In this document: positions 52,565 through 62,933 of the stretch, piece after piece
Layout: each line of letters begins with the position of its first letter
How positions within the stretch are numbered: the stretch's first letter is position 1
Assembly: GCF_011304355.1 (NCBI RefSeq)
Contig: NZ_CP049888.1
Location: forward strand, 558,001-622,000
Origin: Weissella coleopterorum
Lineage (GTDB): Bacteria; Bacillota; Bacilli; Lactobacillales; Lactobacillaceae
Direction of reading: 5' to 3'
DNA: 64,000 nucleotides
Position numbers and translations under genes: made by a program
Notes under the pieces: model-generated
The model's input: the letters and a program-made list of their open reading frames with translations, nothing else
What the model was told of the DNA's origin: nothing
Databases searched by the model: none

Positions 52565-52800
52565 ATAGTAAATTCCTTGGACGTACGCGTGATCTTATAT
52601 TCATTATGTTGCTTTACAACCTTTTTCTAAATCGGGAATGGCGGAAAGCCGGCGGAGCATACCTTAACACGAGGTAGCTACAAATGCTGTCTTAGTCCCC
52701 ACTTTCTTATCTTAGGAGCCAACAATGACGGATCAGCTAACGGCGTCAATCAAGTGTTTACCGCCTGCTACGGCTTTTGCCTGGCAGGCTTTTATTTTAG
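52565..52800 (+). ncRNA. Candidate lacto-usp motif RNA
   Basis: A 236-base untranslated, unusually GC-rich stretch lies between a TATAAT box and a small membrane gene followed by usp. That gene order is the one described for the lacto-usp RNA motif of lactic acid bacteria. Internal complementarity includes GGCGGAAAGCCGGC and a 3' hairpin (GCCTGC/GCAGGC, then TTTTATTTT). I matched it by context and appearance, not by a covariance model, so the class is tentative. c-di-AMP, M-box and ZTP riboswitch cores were checked by eye and do not fit. Confidence 0.5.
52763..52799 (+). terminator. Terminator at the end of the lacto-usp-like RNA
   Basis: GCCTGC and GCAGGC enclose a 15-base loop, followed by TTTTATTTT, just before the 91-residue gene. 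It could terminate a stand-alone RNA or be a switch. Confidence 0.6.
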
Positions 52801-52817
52801 AATTATGGAGAAAGAAC

Positions 52818-53093
52818 ATGATTATATTAGTAGAAATTTTATTTGCGTTATTAATTGCCGGAATTGGAGCGCTATTATTGAAAAATCAGCATGGCTTCCT
52901 TGGTATTCCAGCTGCCTCAATTCAAAAAACAGCACTTTATTTTGGTATTTGGTTATTAGTTTTAGCACTTTTGATGTTGGTTTGCATATTAATTTGGGGA
53001 AGCGCGCCTTGGCCAGTTACAGGAATTCTGATTTTAGCGATGGGATCAACAATGTTATTGGGAATAATAGTTAGTCAAAAAATGTTCCGTTAA
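52818..53093 (+). CDS. Small three-helix membrane protein
   Basis: Encodes 91 residues from the ATG at 52818 (GGAGAAAG upstream). A longer in-frame start at 52725 would lie inside the RNA and has no hydrophobic sense. Three hydrophobic segments occupy almost the whole chain. The gene is placed between the structured RNA and usp, matching the hypothetical gene of lacto-usp operons. Function unknown. Confidence 0.65.
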   Translation: MIILVEILFALLIAGIGALLLKNQHGFLGIPAASIQKTALYFGIWLLVLALLMLVCILIWGSAPWPVTGILILAMGSTMLLGIIVSQKMFR

Positions 53094-53128
53094 TTGTTTT
53101 GAAAAAATAATGAAAAGGGTTACATTCA

Positions 53129-53137
53129 TGTTATAAT
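53129..53137 (+). promoter_or_regulatory. Extended -10 promoter of usp
   Basis: TGTTATAAT has the TGn extension, 46 bases before the usp start, so usp may also be transcribed by itself. Confidence 0.5.
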
Positions 53138-53182
53138 GAACATATGAATAAACTAACGATTTAATCAAAGGGGGTTAATATT

Positions 53183-53629
53183 ATGGCAGTAGAGATGAAC
53201 TATACAAATATTTTGGTACCGGTTGATGGTTCTAAAGAGGCGGAAGCCGCTTTGAAGCAGGCTATTGAAATTGCTAAGCGTAATCATGCTGACTTGCATA
53301 TTTTACATGTGATTGATACCCGAGCTTTCCAAAACGTTGCTGATTTTAAAACTGCAATGGTGGAAGAAGTTGCTGAGACCGCCAAAAAGACGATGGATGG
53401 CTACTTAAAGCAAGCTCAGGACGCCGGGGTTGAACAGGTTGAATATACAATTGAGTATGGATCACCTAAGAACATCATTGGGCATCAAGCAGTTGAGAAG
53501 TACGGCATTGATCTTGTTATTATGGGAGCAACTGGATTAAATACGATTGAACGGTTCTTAATTGGATCTGTCACCGAATATGTGACCCGTTCAGCTAAAG
53601 TCGATACTTTGATTGTTCGTGCTAATTAA
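53183..53629 (+). CDS. Universal stress protein, UspA family
   Basis: Encodes 148 residues. NILVPVDGSKEAEAALKQAIE starts the fold, and MGATGLNTIERFLIGSVTEYV contains the G-x2-G-x9-G-S ATP-binding motif. Thus it belongs to the nucleotide-binding Usp group. It is likely induced by stress or starvation. AAAGGGGG precedes the start. Confidence 0.92.
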   Translation: MAVEMNYTNILVPVDGSKEAEAALKQAIEIAKRNHADLHILHVIDTRAFQNVADFKTAMVEEVAETAKKTMDGYLKQAQDAGVEQVEYTIEYGSPKNIIGHQAVEKYGIDLVIMGATGLNTIERFLIGSVTEYVTRSAKVDTLIVRAN

Positions 53630-53640
53630 CAAAAAATTTC

Positions 53641-53674
53641 AAATGATTATGTGAGAGCATAGTCATTTTTTTAT
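53641..53674 (+). terminator. Terminator of usp
   Basis: AAATGATTATG pairs with CATAGTCATTT, followed by Ts. Confidence 0.85.
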
Positions 53675-53976
53675 TTCAATAAAAATATAAAAGTATGACA
53701 TCAGCATGTTTCCCTTGGATAAAATAAATTTAAAAAATGTATATTTAAAAATATTACATTAGAATTACGAAAAAATAAGAGTAAAAAATTACGCGATTGA
53801 AATTGTGTTAAGATAGAACTAATATGTCTTTTATGATAAGAACATTATAAAAAAATAAGAGTGAAAACGATTACTTTGTAATGTATTTTTTTGACAGACG
53901 TCTTTTTATTACGTTAGAATTTAAGACAAGTGATTAAATAATTAGTCTATAAACTGTAAAATGCAGGAGGTAATGC
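53675..53976 (+). promoter_or_regulatory. Regulatory region of the opuA operon
   Basis: No gene. It contains a cre-like TGAAAACGATTACT (53862-53875, 13 of 14), a promoter TTGACA (53891) with 18 bases to TAGAAT (53915), and an upstream alternative TTGAAA (53797), 17 bases, TAATAT (53820). AAAAATAAGAGT occurs at 53771 and 53851, exactly 80 bases apart. Confidence 0.55.
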
Positions 53977-55179
53977 ATGCCTAAGGTAAAAATTGAACAC
54001 CTTACGAAAATATTTGGAAAAAGAGTGAAATCAGCTTTGGAATTAGTTGAAAAACATGTCGATAAGAATGAAATTTTGGCTAAAACTGGTTCAACGGTGG
54101 GAGTTTATGACGCCAACTTAACGATCGAAGAAGGTGAAATCTTCGTAATTATGGGACTTTCAGGCTCAGGAAAGTCCACGTTAATTCGATTGTTAAACCG
54201 TTTAATTGAGCCGACATCAGGTTCAATCTATTTAGATGGTAAAGATATTTCAAAAATGGAAAAGCAAGAATTATTGGAAGTCCGCCGGCATAAAATGAGT
54301 ATGGTCTTTCAAAATTTCGGACTGTTTCCCCAACGAACGGTGCTAGAAAATACGATGTATGGGCTGGAAGTCCAAGGCATTAAATATGATGAGCAAGTGA
54401 AACGCGCTGAAAAGGCGCTGGAGGATGTGAATTTACTTCCATTTAAGGACCAGTACCCAAGTCAATTGTCCGGCGGAATGCAGCAACGTGTGGGCTTAGC
54501 ACGTGCGTTGACGAATGATCCCGAAATCTTGTTGATGGATGAAGCTTTTTCGGCATTAGATCCCTTGATTCGTCGCGATATGCAAGATGAATTACTTGAT
54601 TTGCAAGATCATTTTAAAAAGACAATCATTTTCATTTCACACGATCTAAATGAAGCATTGAGAATTGGAGATCGGATCGCGATTATGAAGGATGGTGAAA
54701 TTGTCCAGATTGGAACCGGAGAAGAAATTCTAACGAACCCAGCAAATGATTATGTCCGTCAATTTACGGAGGACCTTGACCGGTCAAAGGTTTTGACTGC
54801 CGAAAAAATTATGGCAAAGCCATTTACCACTAATATTGATGTAGACGGGCCCAATGTGGCGCTTAAAAAAATGGTTACTGAAGAAGTCAGTGGTTTGGTT
54901 GCAGTTGATCGAAAACGCAAGTTCCGTGGTTTCCTTTCAACAGAGAATGCTTTACGAGCACGACAAGAACATTTGTCAGTCGCAGATGTGTTATCTGAAA
55001 TGCCAACTGTGTCAAAAGATATGCTAGTTTCTGAAATTGTTCCAATTATTTATGATGCTCCCACGCCTTTGGCTGTGGTTGAGGATGGAAAATTGTTAGG
55101 TGTCATTATTCGAGGACGTGTACTTGAAGCTTTAGCGCCAGCAACGAACAATGGGGATAAGGAGGAAAACCATGTTTAA
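53977..55179 (+). CDS. opuAA: Glycine betaine/osmoprotectant ABC transporter ATPase with CBS domains
   Basis: Encodes 400 residues. Walker A is GLSGSGKST, the signature [15 protein letters not shown], Walker [13 protein letters not shown]. The N-terminal insert with [16 protein letters not shown] is OpuA-type. Two CBS repeats (about 280-395) end the protein. In Lactococcus the equivalent OpuAA/BusAA CBS domains sense ionic strength and c-di-AMP. It powers uptake of compatible solutes under osmotic stress. GCAGGAGG precedes the ATG; it overlaps the next gene by eight bases. Confidence 0.93.
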   Translation: MPKVKIEHLTKIFGKRVKSALELVEKHVDKNEILAKTGSTVGVYDANLTIEEGEIFVIMGLSGSGKSTLIRLLNRLIEPTSGSIYLDGKDISKMEKQELLEVRRHKMSMVFQNFGLFPQRTVLENTMYGLEVQGIKYDEQVKRAEKALEDVNLLPFKDQYPSQLSGGMQQRVGLARALTNDPEILLMDEAFSALDPLIRRDMQDELLDLQDHFKKTIIFISHDLNEALRIGDRIAIMKDGEIVQIGTGEEILTNPANDYVRQFTEDLDRSKVLTAEKIMAKPFTTNIDVDGPNVALKKMVTEEVSGLVAVDRKRKFRGFLSTENALRARQEHLSVADVLSEMPTVSKDMLVSEIVPIIYDAPTPLAVVEDGKLLGVIIRGRVLEALAPATNNGDKEENHV

Positions 55180-56890
55180 TTTACTATTATTGACCTCTAA
55201 AATTCCATTAGCTGAAAATGTTGAAAAAATTGTTAGTTGGTTGACTGATAATTGGGCTGGTTTTTTTGGCGCAATTCAGGCAGGTGGCCAGGCCATCATG
55301 AATTGGTCAAACTCAGCCTTGGGTGCAATTCCGCCAGTTATCTTGATTTTTGCTTTAACAATTTTTGCAATTTTAATTAGTGGTAAAAAATGGAGCTTTC
55401 CGTTATTTACTTTCCTAGGATTATTGTTAGTTTGGAATCAAGGATTATGGTCCGATCTGATCCAAACAACGACTTTAGTACTACTTTCAAGTGTGCTGGC
55501 AATCATCATTGGGGTTCCTTTGGGAATATGGATGGCAAAAGTCAACACTGTTGACAAGATAGTTCAACCACTTCTAGATTTGATGCAAACAATGCCAGGA
55601 TTTGTTTACTTAATTCCAGCGGTTGCATTCTTTGGAATCGGTGCAGTTCCAGGGGTATTTGCCTCATTGATTTTCGCTTTGCCACCAACGGTCCGCTTTA
55701 CTAGTTTGGGGATTCGACAGGTGCCAAAAGAAATGGAAGAAGCTGCGGATTCGTTGGGCTCAACAGCATGGCAGAAGCTATTTAAAGTAGAACTTCCGCT
55801 GGCTAAGTCAACTATCTTAGCCGGTGTTAATCAGACGATTATGTTAGCTCTTTCAATGGTGGTGATGGCCTCAATGGTTGGAGCGCCTGGTTTAGGGCAA
55901 GGTGTTCTAGCAGCTGTTCAAAAAGCAGACGTTGGAAGCGGCTTTGTTAGTGGTTTTGCCTTGGTTATTTTAGCCATTGTTATTGATCGATTTGTTCAAT
56001 TTTCAAATGTGGAGCCAGCGCAACAAGAGCCTAAGAGTACCTTGAAAAAGTGGGTCGGTCTAATTACTACTGTAGTTCTGCTGATTAGTATGGTTGGTGG
56101 TTTATTTCACTCACAACAACAAAGTAAAAAATCAGTTGATTTAGTTTACGTACAATGGGACTCGGAAGTGGCCTCTAATAATGTTTTAGCGGAGGCGATG
56201 CGTCAGCATGGTTATCAAGTCAATTTAACGCCTTTGGATAATGCTGTTATGTGGCAAACCTTGGCGAATGGTCAAGCAGATGCGTCCGTTTCTGCTTGGT
56301 TGCCAAATACCCAAAAGGCCCAGTATCAAAAATATCATGATCAATTGGATATTTTAGGTCCCAATTTAAAAGGCGCGCGCGTTGGCTTGGTCGTACCTAG
56401 TTATATGGACGTGAATAGCATTGCTGATTTACAGCAAGAAGCGGATCAAACGATTACCGGAATTGAACCTGGGGCGGGTGTTGTGGCAGCAGCTCAAGAA
56501 GCGGTGAAAGATTATGCGAATTTAAGTGGTTGGCAAGTTCAAACTTCATCAACCGGATCAATGGCCGTGGCTTTAGACAAGGCTATTAAACAACATCAGC
56601 CTATTGTGATTACTGGTTGGTCACCTCATTGGATGTGGCAAAAATATGATCTTAAGTATCTGGATGATCCCAAGGGCGTAATGGGGAAATCAGAAACTTT
56701 GAATACGATGACGCGGAAAGATTTGAAGGATAGTAAACCAGATGTTTATCGGGTTATGAAAAAATTCAAATGGCAACCAGATGATATGGAAAAAGTGATG
56801 TTAGATATCAGTAAAGGTTCAACACCGCAAAAAGCGGCGCAAACCTGGATCAAGGCACATCAAAAGCAAGTCGATGCTTGGTTTGATTAG
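55172..56890 (+). CDS. opuABC: Glycine betaine ABC transporter fused permease and substrate-binding protein
   Basis: Encodes 572 residues from the ATG at 55172 (AAGGAGG upstream). The permease half (about 50-285) has [23 protein letters not shown] and the EAA loop EEAADSLGS. The fused binding domain (about 325-572) begins [22 protein letters not shown] and contains [20 protein letters not shown], with the Trp residues that form the aromatic cage. The fusion and length equal those of Lactococcus OpuABC. Confidence 0.93.
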   Translation: MFNLLLLTSKIPLAENVEKIVSWLTDNWAGFFGAIQAGGQAIMNWSNSALGAIPPVILIFALTIFAILISGKKWSFPLFTFLGLLLVWNQGLWSDLIQTTTLVLLSSVLAIIIGVPLGIWMAKVNTVDKIVQPLLDLMQTMPGFVYLIPAVAFFGIGAVPGVFASLIFALPPTVRFTSLGIRQVPKEMEEAADSLGSTAWQKLFKVELPLAKSTILAGVNQTIMLALSMVVMASMVGAPGLGQGVLAAVQKADVGSGFVSGFALVILAIVIDRFVQFSNVEPAQQEPKSTLKKWVGLITTVVLLISMVGGLFHSQQQSKKSVDLVYVQWDSEVASNNVLAEAMRQHGYQVNLTPLDNAVMWQTLANGQADASVSAWLPNTQKAQYQKYHDQLDILGPNLKGARVGLVVPSYMDVNSIADLQQEADQTITGIEPGAGVVAAAQEAVKDYANLSGWQVQTSSTGSMAVALDKAIKQHQPIVITGWSPHWMWQKYDLKYLDDPKGVMGKSETLNTMTRKDLKDSKPDVYRVMKKFKWQPDDMEKVMLDISKGSTPQKAAQTWIKAHQKQVDAWFD

Positions 56891-56911
56891 ATAAAGAAGT
56901 AATATTATTTA

Positions 56912-56951
56912 GAAAAGGCTAACAATTTTATAAATTGTTAGCCTTTTTAAT
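56912..56951 (+). terminator. Terminator of the opuA operon
   Basis: AAAAGGCTAACAATTT and AAATTGTTAGCCTTTT form a long perfect stem. Confidence 0.95.
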
Positions 56952-57167
56952 TGAAAATAGGTACGATGGAAGAGTGAAGTTTGTGATGTTGTATTTATAA
57001 CTTGGTAGCTTTAGACAATTAATTTTTAATAGTAGTTAGATAGTCAAAGGTAAATATTAAATAAATATCAATTTATTATTAATATATGTGCAAAAATTTC
57101 TAATTTATCATATGATATAATTATATAAAGTTTGATGGAAAGGCTGAGTAAGCTACGAGGGAAAACT

Positions 57168-58451
57168 ATGGAATTACCATTAACAGCAACAGTTTTAAAT
57201 AAACGCAGCGGTATCACCATCATTGGATCGGTTGGTGATTACCATGCACAAGTCGATTTAACTTTGGCTGATCAATCAGTTGTTCATCCAAATGTCGATG
57301 AAAATGGTTCATTTGTGATCGATATTGATTGGGGCAAAGCACATGGTGATATTTTAGTTAAGGCAATGTTACCAGAACATCCAGAATTAACGAACGAAAC
57401 GATATTGCATGTTCAAGCGCCAGAGCCAATTGTTACGGCAGTTTTGTCAACTCAAGGTATTATGCGTAAGTTAACTGGTTCTGTCAATCAGCCAGGATTA
57501 TTCATTGAAGTACATACTCCTGAAAATACTCATCCAATTGAAGTCTTGGTAGATGATCATCTAGAATTTGAACTACAAATTCCAATCGCATTAAGGCCAG
57601 AAGATTTGCGAGTGACCGCTTTAAATCCCGTGACAGGGGCCCAAATGGAGGTTCCAGTGGAAATTGGTGTTACGACTAAGACGATGACGATTCCAATTTT
57701 AACGGATGATATGATTAATAGTTATGCTGCAGCGGCTGAAGGTCGTCGAGCGGCCTCAGAAGCCTATGATCACAGTTTAATGGAAAAAGCAGCGGCTTCA
57801 GAATCATTTGTTAATTCAATTGTGGAATCAATTACGCCAAATGAGGATAAACGTGCTAGTGCTGAAAATGACACCGCTCCAAAAGAGCCAGTATTAAATC
57901 GCCCGGAAGCGGTATTAGATCTTGATGTAGTATCAGATGATGATCAAGTTTCAATTCCTGAAGTAAATGAAGCGGAAGCTCAGGGATTAAATTCAGTAAA
58001 ACCCCCCGTTCTTGTGGAACAACTGCAACCAACCACAATGATTCAAGTTGAAGTCTTACAACCACATTATCAGGTGGAAGTTGAGTCGGTATCTGAAATG
58101 CCAATTGAAGAACCAATTGATGTAGAGGAAAGCGAAGAAGATGTAGTTGCGATAAAGGACCAAGTTGTTGCACTTGATCTTGATCCAACTGAAGCACTAG
58201 AAAATGAGTCTTCGGTTGTAACGCAGCCAAATGATGTCGAATTTTCTGATGGTGATGAGCAGGTTGCGACTGCTACTGGCGTGGCAGAAGTGATGCATAA
58301 TGGCGGAATTCAAATGGATCAAAAGATTCCAGAACCACGGCCGAAGGTAACTGAAGAACCAAATTATTCTCGAACTAGTCGAAGTCAGAAGAAACGCAAA
58401 AAAGGTGGCTTAATTGCATTTTTGAAGCGAATTTTCTTGCGTCAAGATTAA
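57168..58451 (+). CDS. Large protein with acidic low-complexity region and basic tail, unknown function
   Basis: Encodes 427 residues from the ATG at 57168 (CGAGGG upstream); ATG 57135 is an alternative. No signal peptide. Residues 1-180 are beta-rich and look like two repeated Ig-like units (LTATVLNKRSGITIIGSV and VTAVLSTQGIMRKLTGSV). Residues about 200-390 are acidic, disordered and rich in Glu, Asp and Val. The end (SQKKRKKGGLIAFLKRIFLR) is a basic amphipathic helix that could bind membrane or nucleic acid. No family is recognised. Confidence 0.6.
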   Translation: MELPLTATVLNKRSGITIIGSVGDYHAQVDLTLADQSVVHPNVDENGSFVIDIDWGKAHGDILVKAMLPEHPELTNETILHVQAPEPIVTAVLSTQGIMRKLTGSVNQPGLFIEVHTPENTHPIEVLVDDHLEFELQIPIALRPEDLRVTALNPVTGAQMEVPVEIGVTTKTMTIPILTDDMINSYAAAAEGRRAASEAYDHSLMEKAAASESFVNSIVESITPNEDKRASAENDTAPKEPVLNRPEAVLDLDVVSDDDQVSIPEVNEAEAQGLNSVKPPVLVEQLQPTTMIQVEVLQPHYQVEVESVSEMPIEEPIDVEESEEDVVAIKDQVVALDLDPTEALENESSVVTQPNDVEFSDGDEQVATATGVAEVMHNGGIQMDQKIPEPRPKVTEEPNYSRTSRSQKKRKKGGLIAFLKRIFLRQD

Positions 58452-58466
58452 TAAATTTTAAAAATA

Positions 58467-58510
58467 AACATTAACCATGGGATACTGTGGTAAGTGTTTA
58501 TTTTTTTTGT
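58467..58510 (+). terminator. Rho-independent terminator
   Basis: AAACATTAACCAT pairs imperfectly with TGTGGTAAGTGTTT, followed by T8. Confidence 0.8.
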
Positions 58511-58574
58511 AATTTGTAAAGCTTAAAGATGATTTTAAATAACTTTTATCTATGGTTTCGGGGATTTAGACAAA

Positions 58575-58616
58575 ATAAAATCCCTAATGACGGAGCATAA
58601 TCCATCGTTAGGGAAT
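58575..58616 (-). terminator. Terminator of the leftward gene at 58675
   Basis: On the minus strand TCCCTAACGATGG pairs with CCGTCATTAGGGA, followed by TTTTATTTTG. Confidence 0.75.
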
Positions 58617-58674
58617 CAATTTAATAATTTATTTTTTTATCATAGATGGAGCAACATTTAGTGATTCAATCATA

Positions 58675-59418
58675 TTAATCTTTTTTGTAGGTCGAATTAT
58701 CAAACCAAGTATTAAAGTCAGCGTTATCTTCAGCTTGACCGCTAGTAATATGGTTAGTATAGACGTTTTTTTGCTTTTGATCAAAATTTGACCAGATTGA
58801 ACCGCTAAATTCGTAACGAGATGAATTTGGGATCAAATTGTCTGCGGTAGTATCTTTGATTTTCAAATTAGCATTATTTTTAAATTGGTCCCCCGTCCAG
58901 AGAGTAGCGATTCCGAATTGAGATCCATTTTTAAGACTAATTTGACGCGCAATTTTAATGGTATTAATTTCGTGATTGGAATTTTGATCAGCAACTTTTA
59001 ATGCGATTGCAACGGTTTTGGCATAGTTATTGAGATAAGTTGAAATATCTTTTTGTTTGACATTGTCTTGTAAAATGATAGTAGCAGTTTGATCTTTAAG
59101 TAAGATGGTTTGAACTTTAATTGAAAGCTTTTCTGCATTTATTTGTTTAATGAAAATATTGCTAAAATCATTTTTTTGAATAATTTGTTTTGAAGTCGAG
59201 GCAGCTACTGAGCTTGCATCAGGGTCTTTAGCCGCTTCAGAGACAGCAATTTTTTCTTGCTTATCAGTTGCTTTTTTTTGCTTCACTTGCGTTGCAACTT
59301 GTTTTTGATGTTTTTGATCATTTTGATGCTGAACCATAAGGGTGGCTGAAATCAGGGTTACAATTACAAGCGCGACAGCACTGATTGAAATAATAATTCT
59401 TTTGGTATGTTTACGCAT
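58675..59418 (-). CDS. Membrane-anchored or secreted protein of unknown function
   Basis: Encodes 247 residues. An N-terminal RKHTKR stretch and one hydrophobic segment (about 8-28) are followed by a Lys/Gln-rich region (30-60) and an Ala/Ser spacer. The exported domain (about 85-247) contains alternating strands (LSIKVQTILLKDQTATIIL) and ends WFDNSTYKKD. No lipobox. GGAGGAAACT precedes the ATG. I recognise no family. Confidence 0.6.
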   Translation of the reverse strand: MRKHTKRIIISISAVALVIVTLISATLMVQHQNDQKHQKQVATQVKQKKATDKQEKIAVSEAAKDPDASSVAASTSKQIIQKNDFSNIFIKQINAEKLSIKVQTILLKDQTATIILQDNVKQKDISTYLNNYAKTVAIALKVADQNSNHEINTIKIARQISLKNGSQFGIATLWTGDQFKNNANLKIKDTTADNLIPNSSRYEFSGSIWSNFDQKQKNVYTNHITSGQAEDNADFNTWFDNSTYKKD

Positions 59419-59760
59419 AGTTTCCTCCGAGTGATTTTCTTTATATATAATTGTAGCAAAAAGTTAGATTAAAAGCTCATACCAAGTATTTATTAATAAT
59501 TTAGTTTTGTTTTGGTGATTGAATTGTTACTTTATTGAGAATAAAGCATAAATTAATAATATAATTGTAAGATAGTAATTCAATCACAGTGGAAATGCTT
59601 GGTTTGACGGATATGTTTCAAGAAAAACAAATAATGAGAATGATTTTTAGATGCATTCGTAGCATTTAATTTTCATAAGTTTTGGGAATATAATTAATTA
59701 TTTAATTTCTATCATTATGAATGATGATAGAAATTTATTGAAAATGGATAATTTGAGGAC
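59419..59760. other. Gene-free region with two inverted repeats
   Basis: GTGATTGAATTGTTACT (59515-59531) mirrors AGTAATTCAATCAC (59574-59587). AATTTCTATCAT (59704-59715) mirrors ATGATGATAGAAATT (59721-59735). No open reading frame with an SD is apparent. The second repeat resembles a terminator stem with a weak T run. Confidence 0.45.
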
Positions 59761-59767
59761 AAATTGC

Positions 59768-59796
59768 TTGTCAAATTTAACAATGCACAGTACAAT
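59768..59796 (+). promoter_or_regulatory. Promoter of the valS T-box transcript
   Basis: TTGTCA, a 17-base spacer, then TACAAT. Confidence 0.75.
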
Positions 59797-59802
59797 TATG
59801 AA

Positions 59803-60050
59803 ATAGTTACGTCCTGGAGGAGTAGTTTAAAATGATATGTTTAGAGAGTGATTATTTGCTGCAAAGTCACCATATCAATTAAACCAAGGTAGTCAGGGCA
59901 CTGAATTAATGAATGATTGAATGTAGTTAATTCCGTTTTCCGCGTTAAGGAACGATGAGATAGAATAAAAATTTATTCTAAATCAGGTGGTACCGTGATT
60001 ATTTCGCCCTGATGAATCAGTATTGATTCGTCGGGGCTTTTTTATTTTAA
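59803..60050 (+). promoter_or_regulatory. T-box leader specific for tRNA-Val (specifier GTA)
   Basis: Stem I closes with CCTG (59813) and CAGG (59894). Its internal loop carries GGAGTA on the 5' side and the specifier GTA (59889-59891) on the 3' side, then helices GTTTAA/TTAAAC and GATATG/CATATC. The T-box AGGTGGTACCGTG is at 59985-59997; TGGT would pair with the ACCA end of uncharged tRNA-Val. The terminator stem GCCCTGATGAATCA/TGATTCGTCGGGGC with T6 ends near 60046. Uncharged tRNA-Val should favour read-through into valS. Confidence 0.9.
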
Positions 60051-60095
60051 TGTCCGTAATTGATAAATAGCGAATAAAGAAACGGAGAAAATTAA

Positions 60096-62753
60096 ATGCG
60101 TGAAATTGAAATGCCAGGAAAATATGACCCAACGGCTGTAGAAGCGGGTCGTTATGATAAGTGGTTGCAGGATAAGCGTTTTGCACCATCTGAAAATAAG
60201 AAGGCGCGACCTTACTCAATTGTTATCCCTCCGCCAAATGTTACTGGGAAGCTGCATTTAGGACATGCATGGGACACGACTTTGCAAGACATTATCATTC
60301 GTCAAAAGCGGATGCAGGGATTTGATACAGTATGGATTCCAGGAATGGACCACGCTGGGATTGCGACCCAAGCTAAGGTTGAACAACGTTTAGCTGAGCA
60401 AAATATTTCACGCTATGATTTAGGGCGTGAGAAATTTGTGGATCAAGTTTGGGATTGGAAAAATGAATATGCAAGCACTATTAAATCACAATGGGGTAAG
60501 CTAGGTCTTTCGTTAGATTACGATCGAGAACGATTTACATTAGATGATGGGCTTTCAGCAGCAGTTAAAAAAGTCTTTGTAAAACTATATGAAAAAGATC
60601 TGATTTATCGTGGGGAATACATTATTAACTGGGATCCAAAGGCCCGCACCGCACTCTCGGATATTGAAGTGATTTATAAAGATATCGAAGGTGCTTTCTA
60701 TCATGTTAAGTATCCATTTACAGATGGAACGACTTTAAATGGTAAGGATTATATTGAAATTGCTACAACGCGTCCAGAAACTATGTTTGGGGATGTGGCT
60801 GTGGCGGTTAATCCCAAGGATGAACGTTATCAAGATATTATTGGTAAAACTATTAAAGTACCCCTAGTGGAACGCGAAATTCCAGTGATTGCTGATGAAT
60901 ATGTTGAAATGGAATTTGGAACAGGTATGGTGAAAATTACTCCTGCGCATGATCCAAATGACTTTGAAGTTGGAAATCGGCATAATTTGGAACGGATTAA
61001 CACTATGAACGAAGATGGTTCCATGAATGCCAGGGCTGGAAAGTACGATGGTATGGACCGCGATGTAGCCCGTAAGGCCATTGTAAAGGATTTGAATGTT
61101 GCGGGTTGGATGATAGAAGTGGAGCCATATACGCATTCAGTTGGGCATTCAGAACGAACGGGCGTACCTGTTGAAGCGCGACTTTCAACTCAGTGGTTTG
61201 TCAAGATGAAACCTTTAGCTGAGCAAGCTTTAGCAATGCAAAAAACTGACGATCGAGTAGATTTTTATCCACCACGTTTTGAAAATACGTTTACTAGTTG
61301 GATGGAAAATATTCATGATTGGGTCATTTCAAGACAATTATGGTGGGGACATCAAATTCCAGCTTGGTATCACAAAGAAACGGGTGAGATCTACGTTGGC
61401 GAGACTGCCCCTGCGGATGTAGAAAATTGGGAGCAAGAAACGGATGTTTTAGATACCTGGTTCTCATCTGGTTTGTGGCCATTTTCAACTATGGGGTGGC
61501 CTGATACCGAGGCCCCCGACTTCAAACGTTATTTCCCAACCAATACATTGGTAACAGGTTACGATATCATTTTCTTCTGGGTGGCGCGGATGATGTTCCA
61601 ATCCAAAGAATTTACTGGTCGACGTCCCTTCCAAAATGTCTTAATTCATGGGTTGATTCGTGATGAACAGGGGCGTAAAATGTCGAAATCATTGGGTAAT
61701 GGGATTGATCCAATGGATGTTATTGAGAAATATGGGGCCGATGCGTTGCGCTGGTTCTTAGCCAACGGTTCAACTCCAGGATTAGATGTTCGATTCTCAT
61801 ATACTAAAATGGATGCAGCTTGGAATTTTATCAATAAGATTTGGAATGCTTCTAGATATGTCATCATGAATCTAGACGATGACACAGATGTTAAATTGCC
61901 AAACGTCGAAGAGCGGACCCTCGCAGATAAATGGATTTTGTCACGTTTAAATCAAACTATTGCAACTGTAAGTCAAAACTTTGATAAATTTGAATTTGGT
62001 GAAGCTGGCCGGTCACTTTATAACTTTATCTGGAACGATTTTGCAGATTGGTATATTGAAATGACTAAAGAGACGTTAAACGGGTCTGATGTTCAAGCGA
62101 AGCAGAATGTGCAACAAGTATTAGCTTATGTTTTGGACCAAACACTGCGTTTGCTCCATCCGATCATGCCATTCGTTACGGAAGAAATTTGGTTAACGAT
62201 GCCCCACGAAGGTGAGTCATTAACTAATGCGGCTTTCCCAGTTTTCAATGCCGAATTAACTGATGCGAAAGCTGAGTCTGACTTTAAGCGGCTTGTGGAT
62301 TTGATCACTGCAGTCCGTAATATTCGTACGGAGGCCAATGCGCCAATGTCAACTATGATTGATGTCATGGTACAAACCGATGACAGTGAATTAATGCAGA
62401 TTATTGATGAAAATTCAGATTATATCAATCGATTTGTGAAACCTAAGCAATTAATCGTGAATGTAGACGTCAATGCGCCAAAATTGGCAATGACGAAAGT
62501 CATTACTGGAGCTGAGGTAATTGTGCCGCTAGCAGAACTGATTAATTTAGACGATGAGATTGTTCGTTTGGAAACTGAGGTCAAGAAATTTCAAGGTGAG
62601 GTAAAGCGAGCTCAAGGTAAGTTGAAGAATGAAAAATTCGTCAATTCGGCACCTGAAAAAGTTGTTTTGGCTGAACGTGAAAAACTGGCTGATTGGGAAC
62701 ATAAGTTTGCAACGACCAATGAACGTTTAATAGAGTTAAAAGCGGCAAAGTAA
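60096..62753 (+). CDS. valS: Valyl-tRNA synthetase
   Basis: Encodes 885 residues, a class I synthetase. The HIGH motif is in [14 protein letters not shown] (near 45-58) and KMSKS in [11 protein letters not shown] (near 527). An editing (CP1) domain carries [17 protein letters not shown]. The C-terminal coiled coil (about 820-885) binds tRNA. GGAGAAA precedes the ATG. The T-box specifier GTA agrees with the gene. Confidence 0.97.
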   Translation: MREIEMPGKYDPTAVEAGRYDKWLQDKRFAPSENKKARPYSIVIPPPNVTGKLHLGHAWDTTLQDIIIRQKRMQGFDTVWIPGMDHAGIATQAKVEQRLAEQNISRYDLGREKFVDQVWDWKNEYASTIKSQWGKLGLSLDYDRERFTLDDGLSAAVKKVFVKLYEKDLIYRGEYIINWDPKARTALSDIEVIYKDIEGAFYHVKYPFTDGTTLNGKDYIEIATTRPETMFGDVAVAVNPKDERYQDIIGKTIKVPLVEREIPVIADEYVEMEFGTGMVKITPAHDPNDFEVGNRHNLERINTMNEDGSMNARAGKYDGMDRDVARKAIVKDLNVAGWMIEVEPYTHSVGHSERTGVPVEARLSTQWFVKMKPLAEQALAMQKTDDRVDFYPPRFENTFTSWMENIHDWVISRQLWWGHQIPAWYHKETGEIYVGETAPADVENWEQETDVLDTWFSSGLWPFSTMGWPDTEAPDFKRYFPTNTLVTGYDIIFFWVARMMFQSKEFTGRRPFQNVLIHGLIRDEQGRKMSKSLGNGIDPMDVIEKYGADALRWFLANGSTPGLDVRFSYTKMDAAWNFINKIWNASRYVIMNLDDDTDVKLPNVEERTLADKWILSRLNQTIATVSQNFDKFEFGEAGRSLYNFIWNDFADWYIEMTKETLNGSDVQAKQNVQQVLAYVLDQTLRLLHPIMPFVTEEIWLTMPHEGESLTNAAFPVFNAELTDAKAESDFKRLVDLITAVRNIRTEANAPMSTMIDVMVQTDDSELMQIIDENSDYINRFVKPKQLIVNVDVNAPKLAMTKVITGAEVIVPLAELINLDDEIVRLETEVKKFQGEVKRAQGKLKNEKFVNSAPEKVVLAEREKLADWEHKFATTNERLIELKAAK

Positions 62754-62778
62754 TTGCAGAATTTTATTTTAATGAGAT

Positions 62779-62828
62779 GATAGTATTTAAAAGGTTCAGG
62801 TTGAACTATTTTAAATACTATTTTTTTG
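62779..62828 (+). terminator. Terminator of valS
   Basis: ATAGTATTTAAAA pairs with TTTTAAATACTAT with inner TTCA/TGAA, followed by T7. Confidence 0.9.
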
Positions 62829-62933
62829 AAATAAGGCTGGTCAGAATTAGTTTCAGATAAGTGCCTAATAATGATTAATCGGTTTATCAATAAAAGGCGA
62901 ATCAAGGTTTGATCACAGTTAAAGGATATAAAA

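Noticed and set aside
52565-52800. c-di-AMP (ydaO), M-box or ZTP riboswitch
   Set aside because: A CAGCTAAC segment recalls ydaO, but the GGGGACCCA and CCCGAA cores are missing; the other classes also lack their cores.
52725-52817. 31-residue extension of the small membrane protein
   Set aside because: It overlaps the structured RNA and terminator, and a good SD precedes the ATG at 52818.
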